A stretch of 64,000 nt of DNA. Source: Toxonevra muliebris. Taxonomy: Eukaryota > Arthropoda > Insecta > Diptera > Pallopteridae. Position 1 is the first letter of the stretch. Every line of letters starts with the position of its first letter. Under the pieces are notes generated by a model. That model was not told where the DNA came from, made no database searches, and saw only the letters and a list, made by a program, of their open reading frames with translations. Made by a program: the position numbers and the translations under genes. Where the stretch lies: positions 9,562,708-9,626,707 of the forward strand of contig OY829329.1 of NCBI GenBank assembly GCA_963691655.1, written 5' to 3'. Positions 1 through 12,025 of the stretch are shown here, one piece after another.

Positions 1-459
1 AACTTATTTTTTTTTTCACTCAAAGCAATGAATCTTCTCAATTCTGCAATAACAAAACAGATAATGTTGAGTTTTACAAAAACAATGCAACTAATAATAA
101 CAGTAAATTTCCATTGATAGTGACAACTCGGTAAGTTGAGATTTTTTTTTTTTTTATATATTTGTATGAAATTTGACTCAACGATAATTTTTTTCTCACT
201 CAAAGCAAATCCACTCAATTCTGTTATGATCAAGCAAAGAGCGAGTGAATTCCACTCAATTGCTCATTTTAAAAATAGAGAGAGAGTGAGAGTGCTGCTA
301 GTGCTCGTTATCATGTCTTCCTTTATTACTCAATTTGGCAGTCAAAACGAATACAATAAAGTTGAAAATGAGTAAAAAATGCAAGGATTCTGAAGTAATC
401 CATTACTCGCTTTGGAGGATTTGATGATAACTCCAATGATCATCCTAAGTTCAACTGGG
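1..459 (+). mobile_element. TACCCAGTTG-end element, right part
   Basis: This matches the right half of the element at 30857-31800 in the same orientation: CACTCAAAGC near 18-27, the core motif at 72-110, a GAGA run near 279-290, and a right end reading TTCAACTGGG at 450-459. The left end lies outside the window. It carries the undisturbed sequence CTTTGGAG (410-417) where the copy at 31 kb has a hAT-like insertion. No coding capacity. Confidence 0.6.
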
Positions 460-653
460 AAAGTAATTCTACATACGTGCATCTTTATATATGCATTTGT
501 GTATGCGAATTAATTGTGATGTGCTTGAAATTGTGGCTTTATTTTAGTTACAACACAACTACTTTATATATTTCTGAGGAAGTTACTTACCTCTTAATAA
601 AGATAAATTCAAAAGCCCGAAATATGATAATCTTAAAAATACACACATATACA

Positions 654-826
654 CACTGGCGGAACCAGAAATTGCCTAAGAAGGGGAGAGTTTAATTTTC
701 TGGGCCTTTAAATTTTTATTTTTTTTTTTTTTTATTCCTAAGCAATTATCAAAATGTATGAGATTTTCTTTTGTTTTTTGAAGGTAAGGTTGACCCCAAA
801 CTCCCCTCTTAGATCCGCTAGAGCAT
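654..826. mobile_element. Small TIR element with CTGGCGGAACC-like ends
   Basis: The left end CACTGGCGGAACCAG (654-668) and the reverse complement of the right end, CTCTAGCGGATCTAAG (about 807-822), form imperfect inverted termini, both followed by a G-rich AGGGGAG block. The interior is mostly T-rich. Similar CAGTGGCGGATCCAG ends bound the 2.5 kb minisatellite at 35981-38512. Classification beyond 'TIR element' is inference. Confidence 0.45.
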
Positions 827-829
827 TAT

Positions 830-1374
830 ACTTACATGAATAATGTATATATTCACATGTTTAAGTATAATACAATTAAAATAACAAATAATACTTGAGT
901 ACTCATATAATAATACTTGAATTTTCATCATTGAACCAGGATATAATGTATTGTTTTTAAGTTTATATTGAATGTATTGAACATTATTTTGCAGTTCGTC
1001 ACTACAAAACTAAAAGCACAATAGATTTTATTAAATTTTAATAAGGAAAATGTTAAAAGTGTTTGGGTGTAAATTTTAGAGTGTTTAAAATTAATTGAGA
1101 AATTTTCGTTTGTATAAAATATAATTATAGAAAATAACATCATAAATTTGTGCTTAACTTGTGATAGGTAAGTAACTGAATACAACTACATAAGCATTAA
1201 ATTGAAGTGTTTTGTATAATTTGTACATTAAGTTTATGTTTTGGAAATTTAATTGTTAAAATACTTTTAACTTAAGCATTCAAATTATGACTGTGAGAAC
1301 TCTTTAAGTCTAAAGTTAAATGAAACAGGAGAATCATACTTGAGTAAAACCAATCGTAAACCAAACGAAATATC
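830..1374. other. AT-rich stretch, nothing recognised
   Basis: No gene, repeat unit or structured signal seen. The open frames here are short and of random AT-rich composition. Confidence 0.6.
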
Positions 1375-1395
1375 TCGCTCTCTCTCTCTCTCTCT
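1375..1395. repeat. (TC)n microsatellite
   Basis: About ten CT dinucleotides, next to the 182-bp tandem block that follows. Confidence 0.95.
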
Positions 1396-1489
1396 TGAAC
1401 ACTCTCAACAACCTTTCATCTATGTCTCAGTGGCATTCATTAGACGGAGCTTACTCGCATCGGGGAGAAAAATGATTGCAATTGCTTTG

Positions 1490-2155
1490 AGAAAATATTT
1501 TTGAAAGACAACAACAACTTTGAAAGGAAAACCGCAAGCTTCTTCTTTTTTTTTTTTTTATTTACATTAGCAAGTTACTCTCGAAACCACAGAGAGCAGC
1601 TCGCTGTAGTTTCTTTCAAAAAAGCTTTTTGAGAGTAAACTAATTTGAAAGAGAAACCGCAAGTTTCTTCTTTTTTTTTTTTTTTGTTCACATTTACTCT
1701 CAAAAACACTCTCTGAGAGCAATTTGAGGCAATTTTATTGCAGATATAAATTCCTCTTTAGTATCGACAGAATGAGAGAGAGATTCATAAATCATTATTT
1801 TCGTTCAAAAAGAGACAACAACAACTTAGTAAGAAAAACCGCAAGCTTCTTATATATTTTTTTTACATTCGAAATTTACTGTCAAAACGACTCTCTGAGA
1901 GCGGCTTGCGGCCATTTTCTTGCAGATTTAAGCTCCTCCTTAGGATAAGAAGAATGAGAGAGAGACTCATAAATCGTTATTTTCGTTCAAAGAGAAATAA
2001 CAGCAACTTATAAAGATAAACTGCATGTTTCTTACATTTTTTTTATTTACATTAGCAATGTACTCTCAAAACGACTCTGTGAGAAGAGCTTGCGGCCATT
2101 TTCTTGCACATGTAAACTCTTCCTTAGAATGGAAAGAATGAGAGAGAGACTTTTT
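1490..2155 (+). repeat. Tandem repeat, about 182-184 bp unit, 3-4 copies
   Basis: The landmark AATGAGAGAGAGA recurs at 1771, 1953 and 2137. Each unit also carries AACCGCAAGCTTCTT followed by a T tract, then ACTCTC(A/G)AAA and a GAGAGCGGCTTGCGGCC-like segment. The first unit (about 1500-1690) is more diverged. GAGAG runs could bind GAGA factor (inference). Confidence 0.8.
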
Positions 2156-2159
2156 TTTT

Positions 2160-3905
2160 GTTTGCTTTTATTAATAGAGGAACTGAGTGAAAGTGTTTTA
2201 AATTTCCCTTGCTAATATTTCGAAGTGAATCAACTTCACCCTTTCAAATAAATTCATAGTGTAACGACCCTTGCAAATCATTTGAACATGCAAGTGTCAA
2301 CTTTAATTTTTCCTATGACACATTAGCACTAACTAAAAAAAAACATACAATATCTCAACTTCAACTTCCCTTAAGATTTTAAATCAAAATGCATTTTACC
2401 ACATCATTCTCAATTCTCTTCTCCTTCCATTCTCTTCATCCCCCAACAACAATACAACCGCAAAGTTTTATCAAAAGAAAATATCAACTGTAAGAATATT
2501 TTTGCACGCTTATGCCTCAGGATGCACCACAAATTAATGACATGCACGCAGGCAGCAATTACTTAAGCCGCAAAATGCCGACCGACTTTAAGTTACCAAA
2601 CTGAATAACTCACAGTGTATGTGTTTGTGTGTGAGTGTATGTGTTTGCTATGCGAATCAGCTTATGTGCATTTGTGTGGATATGAACAACAACAATTTGT
2701 CTACATACGGGACATGGTAGCTTCCGAGAGGAAGTTTGACTGCAAATGCGTATCTACGCACTCGCACACATATACATAGATACAATAATAAATATGCATT
2801 CGCACACACACACACATACACTCGAATTCACATTCTAATATAAGTTATAACATGTGCAAATATTATGGCAAACATTGGGCGTGCAATGAATGAATGCATC
2901 AGTATTGGTATACTTATATATGTGTATGTTTGAGTGTGGTTTTTAGTAGAGACAGCAAACGTATGTATGTATGTGTGTGTGTGTGTATATTGGAGAATAA
3001 CAATTTATCATTTAAGGATGACATGCCATCGTTCAAAAGCATTTCTCCTTTTTCCCCCACTTTGCCCGCTACACATCTAACAAACATATACACACACACA
3101 TATATAGTTTGCACAGTTTACGTTTGCCGCAAGATCTATTACAGGTAATTCTCACTAACACACATATATTTTATACATACACACATACGTGCAAGTATGT
3201 ATTCCCAGTGGGAGTGAGATGTGCATCGGAATGCATTCTAATTTCTCTTTTTTTTTAATACATTTCTGAGAAAAGATGCAGATCCTTTCTTTACTTCTAC
3301 TATTATGCACTGAAAGCTTCACTTATATCGTCGTTTTTTAACTTGCTTTTGTTAACGTTTACATCTTAGAAAGTTCGATTTTATTCTCTCGCATATGACA
3401 AACTCAAAGTGCTTCCAATCTGCTTCACAGAGAAGTGCATTACAAGCTCAGCTAAATGCGTGCATAATAAATTTCCTCTAGTGCTGCTTACAAACTTACG
3501 AAATGCATCGATTCTTGACCGCATACTTATGCACACATCGACATAAACACAAACACACACGCACACACACACACAATTACTTGCATATACATGCTTACCT
3601 ATGGTATAGTGTGTGGCATATACGCGTAAATTGATGTAAACGGAAGATATTGCGGTAAATCCCAATCGAGCAAACTAAACTTGATTATTTTATGTGGTTT
3701 TTTACTTAACATTAAGCATACGTGCCACATTTTAATGCATTACGCCTAAAATTATGCAATATGTTCAATTTACAATGTGGTTTTCTACAGCAACAGTAGC
3801 AGTAAAATAAAATTACAGCCCTTCTCGCTACCCTCCTTTTCACCCTCTTTCACCTCAATTTCTCAATTTTATAACTACATTGGCATGTAACTTAAGTGCA
3901 TCTAG
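2160..3905. other. Intergenic or intronic sequence with CA/TG and CATA runs
   Basis: Contains short CA/TG microsatellites near 2620-2645, 2803-2822, 2968-2988 and 3547-3574. Open frames in this stretch are translations of these runs, rich in Cys-Val or Thr-His. No gene seen. Confidence 0.6.
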
Positions 3906-3910
3906 TATGG

Positions 3911-3915
3911 AGAGG

Positions 3916-3945
<30 letters not shown>
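3911..3945. repeat. (AG)n microsatellite
   Basis: A near-perfect GA run of about 30 bp with a short imperfect tail. Confidence 0.95.
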
Positions 3946-3949
<4 letters not shown>

Positions 3950-4949
3950 GAAAATGATATGCAATTTATTTATTACTGTCCACCTTTAGATCATACAATA
4001 AATTTTCATTGCATGCCTTTAAGCTGATGCACAAGTACGTGTGCGTGTGTTTGTGTGTGTGTGTGCAGAAGAGAAAAAGAACAGTTACTGCTTGCATGAA
4101 ATATTATATAAAATTACATGCTTTATAAATGAATTGGTACTTTCATTATAAATTGCGCATTTGTATTTATGTGACTAAAGAAATGTGTTATCTTTCGTAT
4201 AGCATACTTTTAGGGTCAATTTGTAATAAGTATTACGAATACTCAGAAAGTTTCCAGTTTTTTCTTAATTTTTTTTTTTTGTAAGTTTTGAACCAATTAA
4301 TAAATTTCAATAGTATGTTTGAAAATTGAGATAAAAGTTCACAAAGAAATATGAAAAATTTAAAAATAATTATTTGGAAAATCAAAATTTACAAGAGTTA
4401 AAGTTCCAGATATAATTCAGGTCCTTTTCAATTGCAGAAATATTATAGAAAAGTTTAAAAACCTTTTGGAAACATTTTTCTGATAAACTTATTATCTTAA
4501 AAGTCTGTAATGCATGCTTTTTTTAGGGTTAAATTTAAAAATTTAATTTAACGAACGATGCTTAAAATCTTTCTGAAAGGCGTACGGGCTTGAATGGGTT
4601 AATAATAAAGGTGAACGGAGAGCAATGGAAGTGTCTTTTCATTCTCAAAATACTCACTGGCATCCAAAATGCTCATATTACGTTCTTTACTTTATGCTCT
4701 CATTTTTAAAATGGTAGAATATTTTAACTCAAAAATATAAAAATCAAAATTGTAAAAAAAAAAAAATTTAAATAAAACGTTAAAAAATTTTTTCATTTTT
4801 TTTTCCTTATACGAGATTCCCCTATTCCAAGTAGTCGCCCATAAATATTTTCGAAAAAATATTTTGTATTTTTGGGTTGTACCTTTTCCGCTACCATAAT
4901 AGGTGTAAAAGAATTAAGACATTCAATATTGAGGAACATATATTTAAGA
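3946..4949. other. AT-rich stretch, no gene seen
   Basis: A TG run at about 4040-4066; otherwise AT-rich unique-looking sequence. A TGGGTTAA near 4595 resembles the end of the TTAA-flanked MITEs, but no partner end is convincing. Confidence 0.55.
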
Positions 4950-5110
4950 AAAATTACTCAGAGAGCAAATGAAAACCGTTTGGATGATGTCACCGCACTC
5001 TCCTCTCGTTTTTTATATATGAAGTTTTTGCGCTCTCTCAAAGTGACATCGTAAAAAATAAGCTCCGCCCACTCTCTTTTACTGAGATAACTTAATTTTG
5101 ATTTCGGAGC
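4950..5110. mobile_element. Diverged relative of the TATATGAAGTTTTT hairpin family
   Basis: It contains CCGCACTCTC, a T tract, TATATATGAAGTTTTTGCGC and CTCTCTC in the order seen in the left half of the element at 28566-28733. GATGTCAC (4985-4992) and GTGACATC (about 5042-5049) are inverted around this block. The following ACTCTCTTTTACTGAGATAACTT block recurs in altered form at about 7635-7660. Confidence 0.45.
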
Positions 5111-5282
5111 TGCACAGTTATAGCATAGAGTTGCCATATTCAAATTTTGTGTATGCATCATTGTAAATTAAAATAATTATGAAACTGAAAATGATAATTT
5201 TCGATGATGGCAACATTTATAGGAAAAGTAGTGAAAAAAAAAAACAAAATAATGTTGGCAATTTTATATAGAAAACTATATC

Positions 5283-5306
5283 TTCTTCTCTCTCTCTCTC
5301 TCTCTT
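5283..5306. repeat. (TC)n microsatellite
   Basis: CT run of about 24 bp. Confidence 0.9.
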
Positions 5307-5533
5307 CTACTATTGAATATGACATAGTGAGAACTAGAAGAAGCCTTTCGTCGCTGTATTGTACTATGGGACACTCTCTTTAGGTGCGAATGAGAGAGAA
5401 GAAAAAATGTATGTGACACTCGATCGGTTGTAGAGTGTAGACACAATATGACTATTTCCTCTGTACTAATTACTCAAAAATAATTCTCATCTCCATTATA
5501 CGGCGAATTCACCATAAATCTACTAGTATCTTT

Positions 5534-5647
5534 TGCCTGATTTTCACTATTTCAAATTCAATCACGTTTGCCAGCATGTTGGCAAATATGGGAAATTCTC
5601 TCTCTTTCTCTCTTTGACGGCAAATATGACATAGTGGAAACCAAGCA
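5534..5647. mobile_element. TGCYTGG-family MITE, copy 1
   Basis: 114 bp. It starts TGCCTGATTTTCACTAT and ends with a reverse-complement start TGCTTGGTTTCCACTATG. The interior has GCCAGCATGTTGGCAAATAT and a CTCT run, shared with copies at 13122 and 17141. Flanking trinucleotides are TTT and TTC, so a target duplication is not clear here. Confidence 0.75.
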
Positions 5648-5649
5648 TT

Positions 5650-7140
5650 CGTTTCTGCATTTATTAAGAGTATTCATAAGCTATTATATACTGTCGTTTA
5701 ATTTTGTATAAACCAAATGAGAGAATTTTTGACAACTTAGAGGAAATGATGCCGAATAATAAATAAACTCATCACCAATAAATGTCTCATGAAATCTTTC
5801 AAGTACCTTGACTCTACTCATCTCATTTGTAACTCCTTTATATCAGAATACCAATAAAATACTCAAGCTCCGGTACTGTGTACAATTCATGCAATATAAT
5901 AATTACTATTCATGAAAACAGCAAAATCAAATTTAATTAAATGCATTTTTAATACAATCTATGCTTGTTTGCACAATATTTTCTTTAATTTTCTTTTACT
6001 TTCTGTTTGTATAAAAAATCAAAACCTAAATTTTACAAAACCATACCAAATTTTGTTCTGTTTACTTTCAAGCATACATTTGTTGCACTCACTCACCACC
6101 TTGTAAAGTAACTCTACAACAATTTGCATACTTTGTCGCACATATGTTGCTGTTTGAGTGTGTGTGTGTGTGTGTTTGTGTAATTGTGTGGCATATGTGG
6201 CAACATAAGCAGCTTCTTCTTTGCTCATTTTGTTATTAAAATGAAACAAGCACACATTCGTATATACAAATTCATACATATATATGTATATATGATGTTT
6301 TAAATGAAATATACAAATAATTTTACTAAAATATATGCAACAACTAATTCTACCAGCACCACCACTACCATTACCACTTTCAATAAAATCGTATAGTATG
6401 CTGCAGCTTTGTTTTTGCCAGAATGTTCCCTTAACACGCACAACACTCACTATTTTCTGTGTGTATTTACAAACTTGATGCAAATGTTTATGTGTGTGTG
6501 TGTGAGTGTTATTTTGTATGTATGCATGTGCTTTTACTACATGTCAAAATAATACAATTTTCTAACAGTTTCACACATAATTTAACAATAAATAATTTTG
6601 TTCTTTTTTTGTTTTTTTTCTTGAAATATTTCAAGTGTTTTCTTGATCGCCTGCAAATATGCAGTTGTATTCGTTGTTGAACTTTTAATCTCAAATTATT
6701 TTTAAATTAAATTCTACCATGATACATTACTGTACTTTGAAAATTCTCAAATGGACATAAAATGTGATTGATTATACTGTGCAAGGAATTTTTTTGAACG
6801 TAAATGATTCACAAACCGCAAATATTTTTGTTCAATCAGTTTCCAAATTCTTCTTTTGCATGACCCTTTGAAATTCTCATACAAAAATAACAAAGAAAAT
6901 GTGAATTTTTGCCTAATTTTTGGAGATTTTGTTTCCTAGGCCTCTCAAACGCATAGTTTGTTCAACAAAATTGTGAAGCAAATCAATCTGATCTACTTTT
7001 CTGAAGATAGTAAAAACAAATAAATTTCCAATCACTTTCACGATATGTTCAATATATAACAATAATAAAGTTAGAAAAAAAAATTGATACAAATCAATAA
7101 AGAATTGGAAACCTACTAGTCTCAACTCTCCGGTTTCTGA
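5650..7140. other. AT-rich stretch with TG runs
   Basis: TG runs near 6154-6178 and 6490-6505 generate the longer open frames, which look like repeat translations. No gene seen. Confidence 0.6.
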
Positions 7141-7539
7141 TTACTATAAATGCACTGAGTGAATGTCTTTTAAAAATTGAGAGAAACAGTTTTTATTTAT
7201 ATCAGAAAGAAAACAAACTTTTTTCCTACAATCTTCACAGAGTACAACATGAAGAGAACACTCTCTACCGTAGCGCGCTCTCTTAGCACTCACACAGGCA
7301 CAAATTTTGATTGTGTGTGCTTTGGATAGCGCTGGTTTATAACATACAGCAGTCTCACCAAGGTGAATTTGTGTAGAAGGTGATAGCAGCAGTAAAACAA
7401 ATTTACCACGACTACAACAACAACAGAGCTCTCTGATGTTGCGGCCATTATGGCGGGCGAAAAAAATGTAAGCAAACAATTAAAAGAAAAAAATGGCTAC
7501 CCAAAAAAAAAGAAGAAGAATGAGTTGCTGGTAATTCCA

Positions 7540-7690
7540 CCTTATATAAATTCACCTTATATAGACTCACCATACTCTCTTCTCTTTTTTTAATATGAAT
7601 TTTTTTTAATATAAATTTTTTTTGCGCTCTCCCATATTGAGAGAGTAAAAGAGATAACTTGATTTCATTTTTGGAGCGTCACAATTTCTG
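7540..7690. mobile_element. Diverged relative of the hairpin MITE family
   Basis: CCATACTCTCTTCTC, a T tract, TAATATGAA, GCGCTCTC and GAGAGAGTAAAAGAGATAACTT follow the same order as at 4980-5100, with a duplicated T-rich portion. Ends are not defined. Confidence 0.4.
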
Positions 7691-9640
7691 ATTACTGTAA
7701 ATGTTTTATAATATTTATAATTATTCACGGACAATACAATGGCGATTACACAGTACTACAAATTACAAAAAAAAAAAAAAAAAAAAAGGCAATAAATATA
7801 TAAAGTAAATGAATTTCAAATATAATTACTTGTAACTCATTTTTTGAGGATTAACTTCAAATTCTAAAAAAAAAAAAAATCCTACTTAGCGGAAATTCTG
7901 CATTCACAGTTTTTCTAAGTTTTAATTATGCGTTATCTCGTTTGCCAAAACTTTATACTAAATAAGCCTAAATTACCAAAAATCCGAAAACTCTTCATTT
8001 TTAATAGTTTTCAGAACTTTTTAACCTTCCGTTGGGTAAAATGAGTCTATCCAGCAACTTTACCCTCAACAGATCATTGCCGTCAAACATTTACTTTCAG
8101 GAAGTCTCCATCTCCATTTAGATTTATGCACAAGAAAGCGCATAAATCACTCAATCGCTTCTGCTTCCAATAAAGTTTATGTTTATAATAAATGCGATTG
8201 TCAAAAAGCTTCATGCTATTTAACCTTTAAAACATAAAAATAAATTTCATTCACTAGAATTCAACACTGAGACAGACACACACACACACACACACACATT
8301 CACAAACCGCAATAAAATTTCCACACTTAATTCTAATTACATCATTAAACCAAAACTAATTACCTCACAACAAATCCACAAATTGTTACTCATTTACCCA
8401 AAAAAGGAAGCGAAGCAAAAGAAAAAGTAATTACAATTTACGATCCACCAAAAATCCACAGCCAGCAATAATAGCATAAATCCATCCAATTCAGCCCCCC
8501 CCCCCCCCTTCGTTAGCTTATCTTGCAAGCGAATGTTTAAAAATATTTTAAATTCAAGTCAAATTGTATTCACCTGTTTCAGGATTTTCCAAATAGCAAC
8601 AGCAACATCAAAACAGTTTAACCTAAGAAATAAATCTGAAAAAGCGGTAACAAATAAAAGTTTCGTTTTTTCTTGCCTTTATTCTTATATTTATTGTTTT
8701 TGTATATTTTTGTGAGCCAAAAAAAAGAAAAAAAAAAATAAGAAAAAACATAACCAAAATGAAATTTGTTGCAATTCATTGACTTTTCAAATATTTCCAA
8801 ACATAAATTTTCAACAATAAGCAACCAAAACGGAAATAAATTCAAAAAATTCAAACATTTCTCTCATTACCAACAAACACACACACACACATACATACAC
8901 ACAAGTGCATATATAAAATAATAGACATTTACGACATTACCACTGATGCTGTTGCTATTGTTGCTACTGTTGTTGTTGTTGTATTGCAAACGTTATTATA
9001 TTATACTACCCGAAACGAACGTTTGTTGTTGGTTGAGCTGTGCCAATGAATGAATGAATACAACAAACGAACAAATGAATAGCTGAAGGAAAGCAAAAAA
9101 AACAAAAAAAAACAAAATCATTGCCTACTTTTAGGCTTAACATTTTATTGTGTTAAAATAATAAAATACCCAACCAGCAGAAATACCACTAACAGTAGTG
9201 AGCATTGCCACCAACAACAGTAACATTGCCACCAATGATGATGACGCCAAGGGAGATTGCAAAATTTATTACACTGTGAAATGTCAATGAACATAAATTC
9301 GCTATTGTATTGTAAAATTCTGTATAGCAGCAACAAAAAAAAAAAAAAAAAACAGCAACAAAAACATTAATAGTAAAAACAGCTACAAAAAAAAAAAACC
9401 AAAACAATAAAACAAAGCAACTTCAGTTACAAACGAACACTACAGCAATCGAGTGGCAGTGGCTGTGACAATCGTTGCCTGTAAGCATAAACGGAAGCGC
9501 CTATAAGTATGCAGCATAATTAATGGTGTACGAAAAAATTGTATCATTTAATAGGCAAGCAACGTTGATGACGATGAAAACAAAACAAACGATGAGTATG
9601 TTTCTATTAGTTGAATGAATAATTTTAATGTTTTTTTGAA
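7691..9640. other. AT-rich stretch with homopolymers and CA runs
   Basis: Holds a poly-A run at 7768-7787, (CA)n at 8278-8298 and 8877-8892, and (TTG)n near 8966-8980. No gene seen. Confidence 0.6.
8495..8508. repeat. Poly-C run, 14 bp
   Basis: Fourteen consecutive C, unusual in AT-rich DNA. A second such run lies at 48120-48134. Confidence 0.95.
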
Positions 9641-9844
9641 CAAATAGTTTTAAAACATTATAAATCACTAACTATGAAATAAAAATTTAGAATAATTTTT
9701 TTTTTAGATATTTGAAATATAATAAAGGTTTTTTTACTTTAGAGTATCTAGATATCTGGGTATCATTTTTTAAAATTTTTTTTGTTTCAGTTTACTTTGG
9801 CAAATTACCTTGGAAAGACTTAAACTCGAAGAAGGTTAAAAAAA

Positions 9845-10480
9845 AAGAGTATAAATTTTTTGTGAAAAAAAAGTATAAAATAATACTTAAGTTAAAATTG
9901 AATCTTTGAGAAGTAGCTAGCATTTTATTTCATGAATTGTAAAAAAACGTATATTCTGACAGTTCAACCCACATATGCCCAATGGACCACATGTAGTACA
10001 CTTGAAAAAGTTTTGATTTTGCTGAATATATTTTCATTTCTTCAAAATTCAACATTTTAGAAGTTTACTACATATAGTTCATTGGGCATATCTGGGTTAA
10101 TTGTTAACTCAAAATATTCATACACACATACATTCCGTTATTATTTTTTCTTTCAGCGCTTATATTTCTCTTATCTTCGGTCGTATACTAAAATCTTTAT
10201 TTATCCCTCAGTCTTTCTCATTTTAGCAAGTCTAGTTTTTGTGTTGTTGTAATTTATGCAAATAACTGTTTGGAATGGCTACTCTTCCAGGCAGAATTAT
10301 AAAGATAGCCGCATTCAACATGACGCTCTCATTTTCATTTCGGACTTTACTCTCATATTAAAAATCATATTGTTTGTATAGCGTGTGTGTGTGTATGTTT
10401 CGTGAACTTAATTTATATAAAAACTAATATGATCAGCGCTCTCACTTCATAATTTAACAGTTAAGTTAATCGCGCAAATT
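9845..10480 (+). repeat. Direct duplication, copy A
   Basis: This shares a long ordered series of blocks with 10899-11360: TTTTTTGTGAAAAAAAAGTA, TACATTCCGTTA, GTTGTTGTAATTTATGCAAA, GCGTGTGTGTGTGT, TTTCGTGA and AATTTATATAAAAAC, then TTCATAATTTAACAGT. Copy A contains the extra MITE at 9968-10096. Confidence 0.8.
9968..10096. mobile_element. piggyBac-like TTAA MITE with matching empty site
   Basis: 129 bp with long TIRs: the left end CCCACATATGCCCAATGGAC matches the right-end reverse complement CCCAGATATGCCCAATGAAC, and the match continues for about 30 bp. It is flanked by TCAA (9964-9967) and TTAA (10097-10100). The paralogous copy B reads GTTTAATTG near 11007-11015, with one TTAA and no insert. 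TTAA duplication and CCC ends are typical of the piggyBac superfamily; no transposase is encoded. Confidence 0.8.
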
Positions 10481-10520
10481 GGTTTGTGTAAGTAAATTGC
10501 GCAGGCCAGAAAACATTTAT

Positions 10521-10605
10521 AACACATTCTGTATTAGTTTTTACAGTCTTCTTCTCTGTTGTTGTTGTTACTTTTCTTCTGTTGATACTCTCTACACTTA
10601 TCGAC
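10521..10605 (+). repeat. Fragment of the 16.6/49.1 kb inverted repeat, cut by the gap
   Basis: TTACAGT(T)CTTCTTCTCTG, then (TTG)n, then GTTGATACTCTCTACACTTA matches 49125-49194. The repeat then runs into the N gap. Confidence 0.75.
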
Positions 10606-10805
10606 NNNNNNNNNNNNNNNNNNNNNNNNNNNNNNNNNNNNNNNNNNNNNNNNNNNNNNNNNNNNNNNNNNNNNNNNNNNNNNNNNNNNNNNNNNNNNNN
10701 NNNNNNNNNNNNNNNNNNNNNNNNNNNNNNNNNNNNNNNNNNNNNNNNNNNNNNNNNNNNNNNNNNNNNNNNNNNNNNNNNNNNNNNNNNNNNNNNNNNN
10801 NNNNN
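10606..10805. other. Assembly gap of 200 Ns
   Basis: A run of exactly 200 N. The sequence just before it (about 10521-10605) matches the start of the repeat at 49105, and the flanks belong to a direct duplication, so the gap probably marks unresolved repeats rather than a measured length. Confidence 0.98.
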
Positions 10806-10898
10806 CTGTGAAACTTATAAATTTTTTATGGTAAGTGAAACTCAATATAGTATAGAAAATTTAAAAAAAATACTGAAATTTGTGTAAAAATGTAAATT

Positions 10899-11360
10899 TT
10901 TTTAAAAAGTGTTTTTTTTGTGAAAAAAAAGTATCAAACAAAATATAAATTCAGATTGAATATTTAAGAATTAACTAGAATTGAAAAAAAACTGTATATT
11001 AAGACCGTTTAATTGTGACCTTGAAATATACATACATACGTACATTCCGTTAATTTTTTTCTTCCCGCATAAACTTCATAAGAATCTATCTCTTTGGTCA
11101 TTTCTCTCTCTCTTTGTTTTTTTGTTGTTGTAAATTATGCAAGGCTTGTTTTTTGTTGTTGTAATTTATGCAAATATCTGTATGTAATGATTACTCCCCA
11201 TGACGACAGAATAATTGAAGAATAGAAGTATCCAAAATTTCACTCTCATTCTCATTCTCATATTGTGTGTATGGCGTGTGTGTGTTTGTTTCGTGATCTC
11301 AATTTATATAAAAACCTCTACGCTCAGTGCCCTCAGTTCATAATTTAACAGTAAGGCTTA
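10899..11360 (+). repeat. Direct duplication, copy B
   Basis: Second copy of the segment at 9845-10480, about 1.05 kb away across the N gap. It lacks the TTAA MITE and has a small internal duplication of GTTGTTGTAA(A/T)TTATGCAA near 11122-11172. Confidence 0.8.
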
Positions 11361-11689
11361 GTTTCCCTCACTAATGCGGCTACCTCTATTATTCTGCCAT
11401 GAGTACTCAATTATTTAATTACATTAATGAGCCGTTTAGAGCAAGTATACATACATATAAGACGCCACCATGCACCTTCTCACCACTTCATTCAGTTTTC
11501 TACAAAATTAAAAATTATATAAATCTAAGTTCAAGTGTTTGCCAAAACATATTCATAAATACTATATTTTGCAAAGATTTTCTACAAAAACAATGTATGT
11601 TCAAAATCTTATTATATTACACCGTTTTTGCTTTTAACGGCTTTTAAATACTAGAGCATAAAAAAAAGAGAGAGAAAAGTTTTTTATTT

Positions 11690-11803
11690 CATTTTTTTTT
11701 CATTTTTTTTTTATATGAAGTTTTCACGCTCTCAATTTTATAGGGCGAAAAACTTCATATAAAAAAAAAGAAGAGTATGGCAATCGTTCGATGAATTCGC
11801 CTT
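11690..11803 (-). mobile_element. TATATGAAGTTTTT hairpin MITE copy
   Basis: TATATGAAGTTTTCACGCTC and the inverted GCGAAAAACTTCATATA form the inner arms. The right end GAATTCGCCTT is the complement of the AAGGCGAATTC end at 28228. The left terminal portion is replaced by A/T-rich sequence. Confidence 0.65.
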
Positions 11804-11814
11804 AAATGTCAAAC

Positions 11815-12025
11815 TATGAAGAGAGAGCGCTGAGCGTAATAGTTTTTATATGAATTGAAATTACCACGAAACACATACATACACGTTTCATGGAACACAC
11901 ACACACACTCAAGTTATACACGCAATATGATTTTTGATTTGAGAGTAGAGTCTAGAACGAAAATGAGAGCGACATGTTGAATGCGGCTATCTCTATTATT
12001 CTGCCATGATCCATTGAAACTTTGA
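11815..12025 (-). repeat. Inverted copy of the 9845/10899 duplication tail
   Basis: The reverse complement of the tail of copy A: CGCTGAGCGTAATAGTTTTTATAT, CACGAAACA, a CA run, then AATGAGAGCGACATG and GCGGCTATCTCTATTATTCT. Together with copies A and B it makes a direct-direct-inverted triplet around the gap. The GCGGCTA(C/T)CTCTATTATTCT piece also occurs at about 11378-11397. Confidence 0.7.

Noticed and set aside
4540..4605. TTAACGAACGATGC and TGGGTTAA as ends of a short TTAA MITE
   Set aside because: Ends do not match each other well enough to support a TIR pair.
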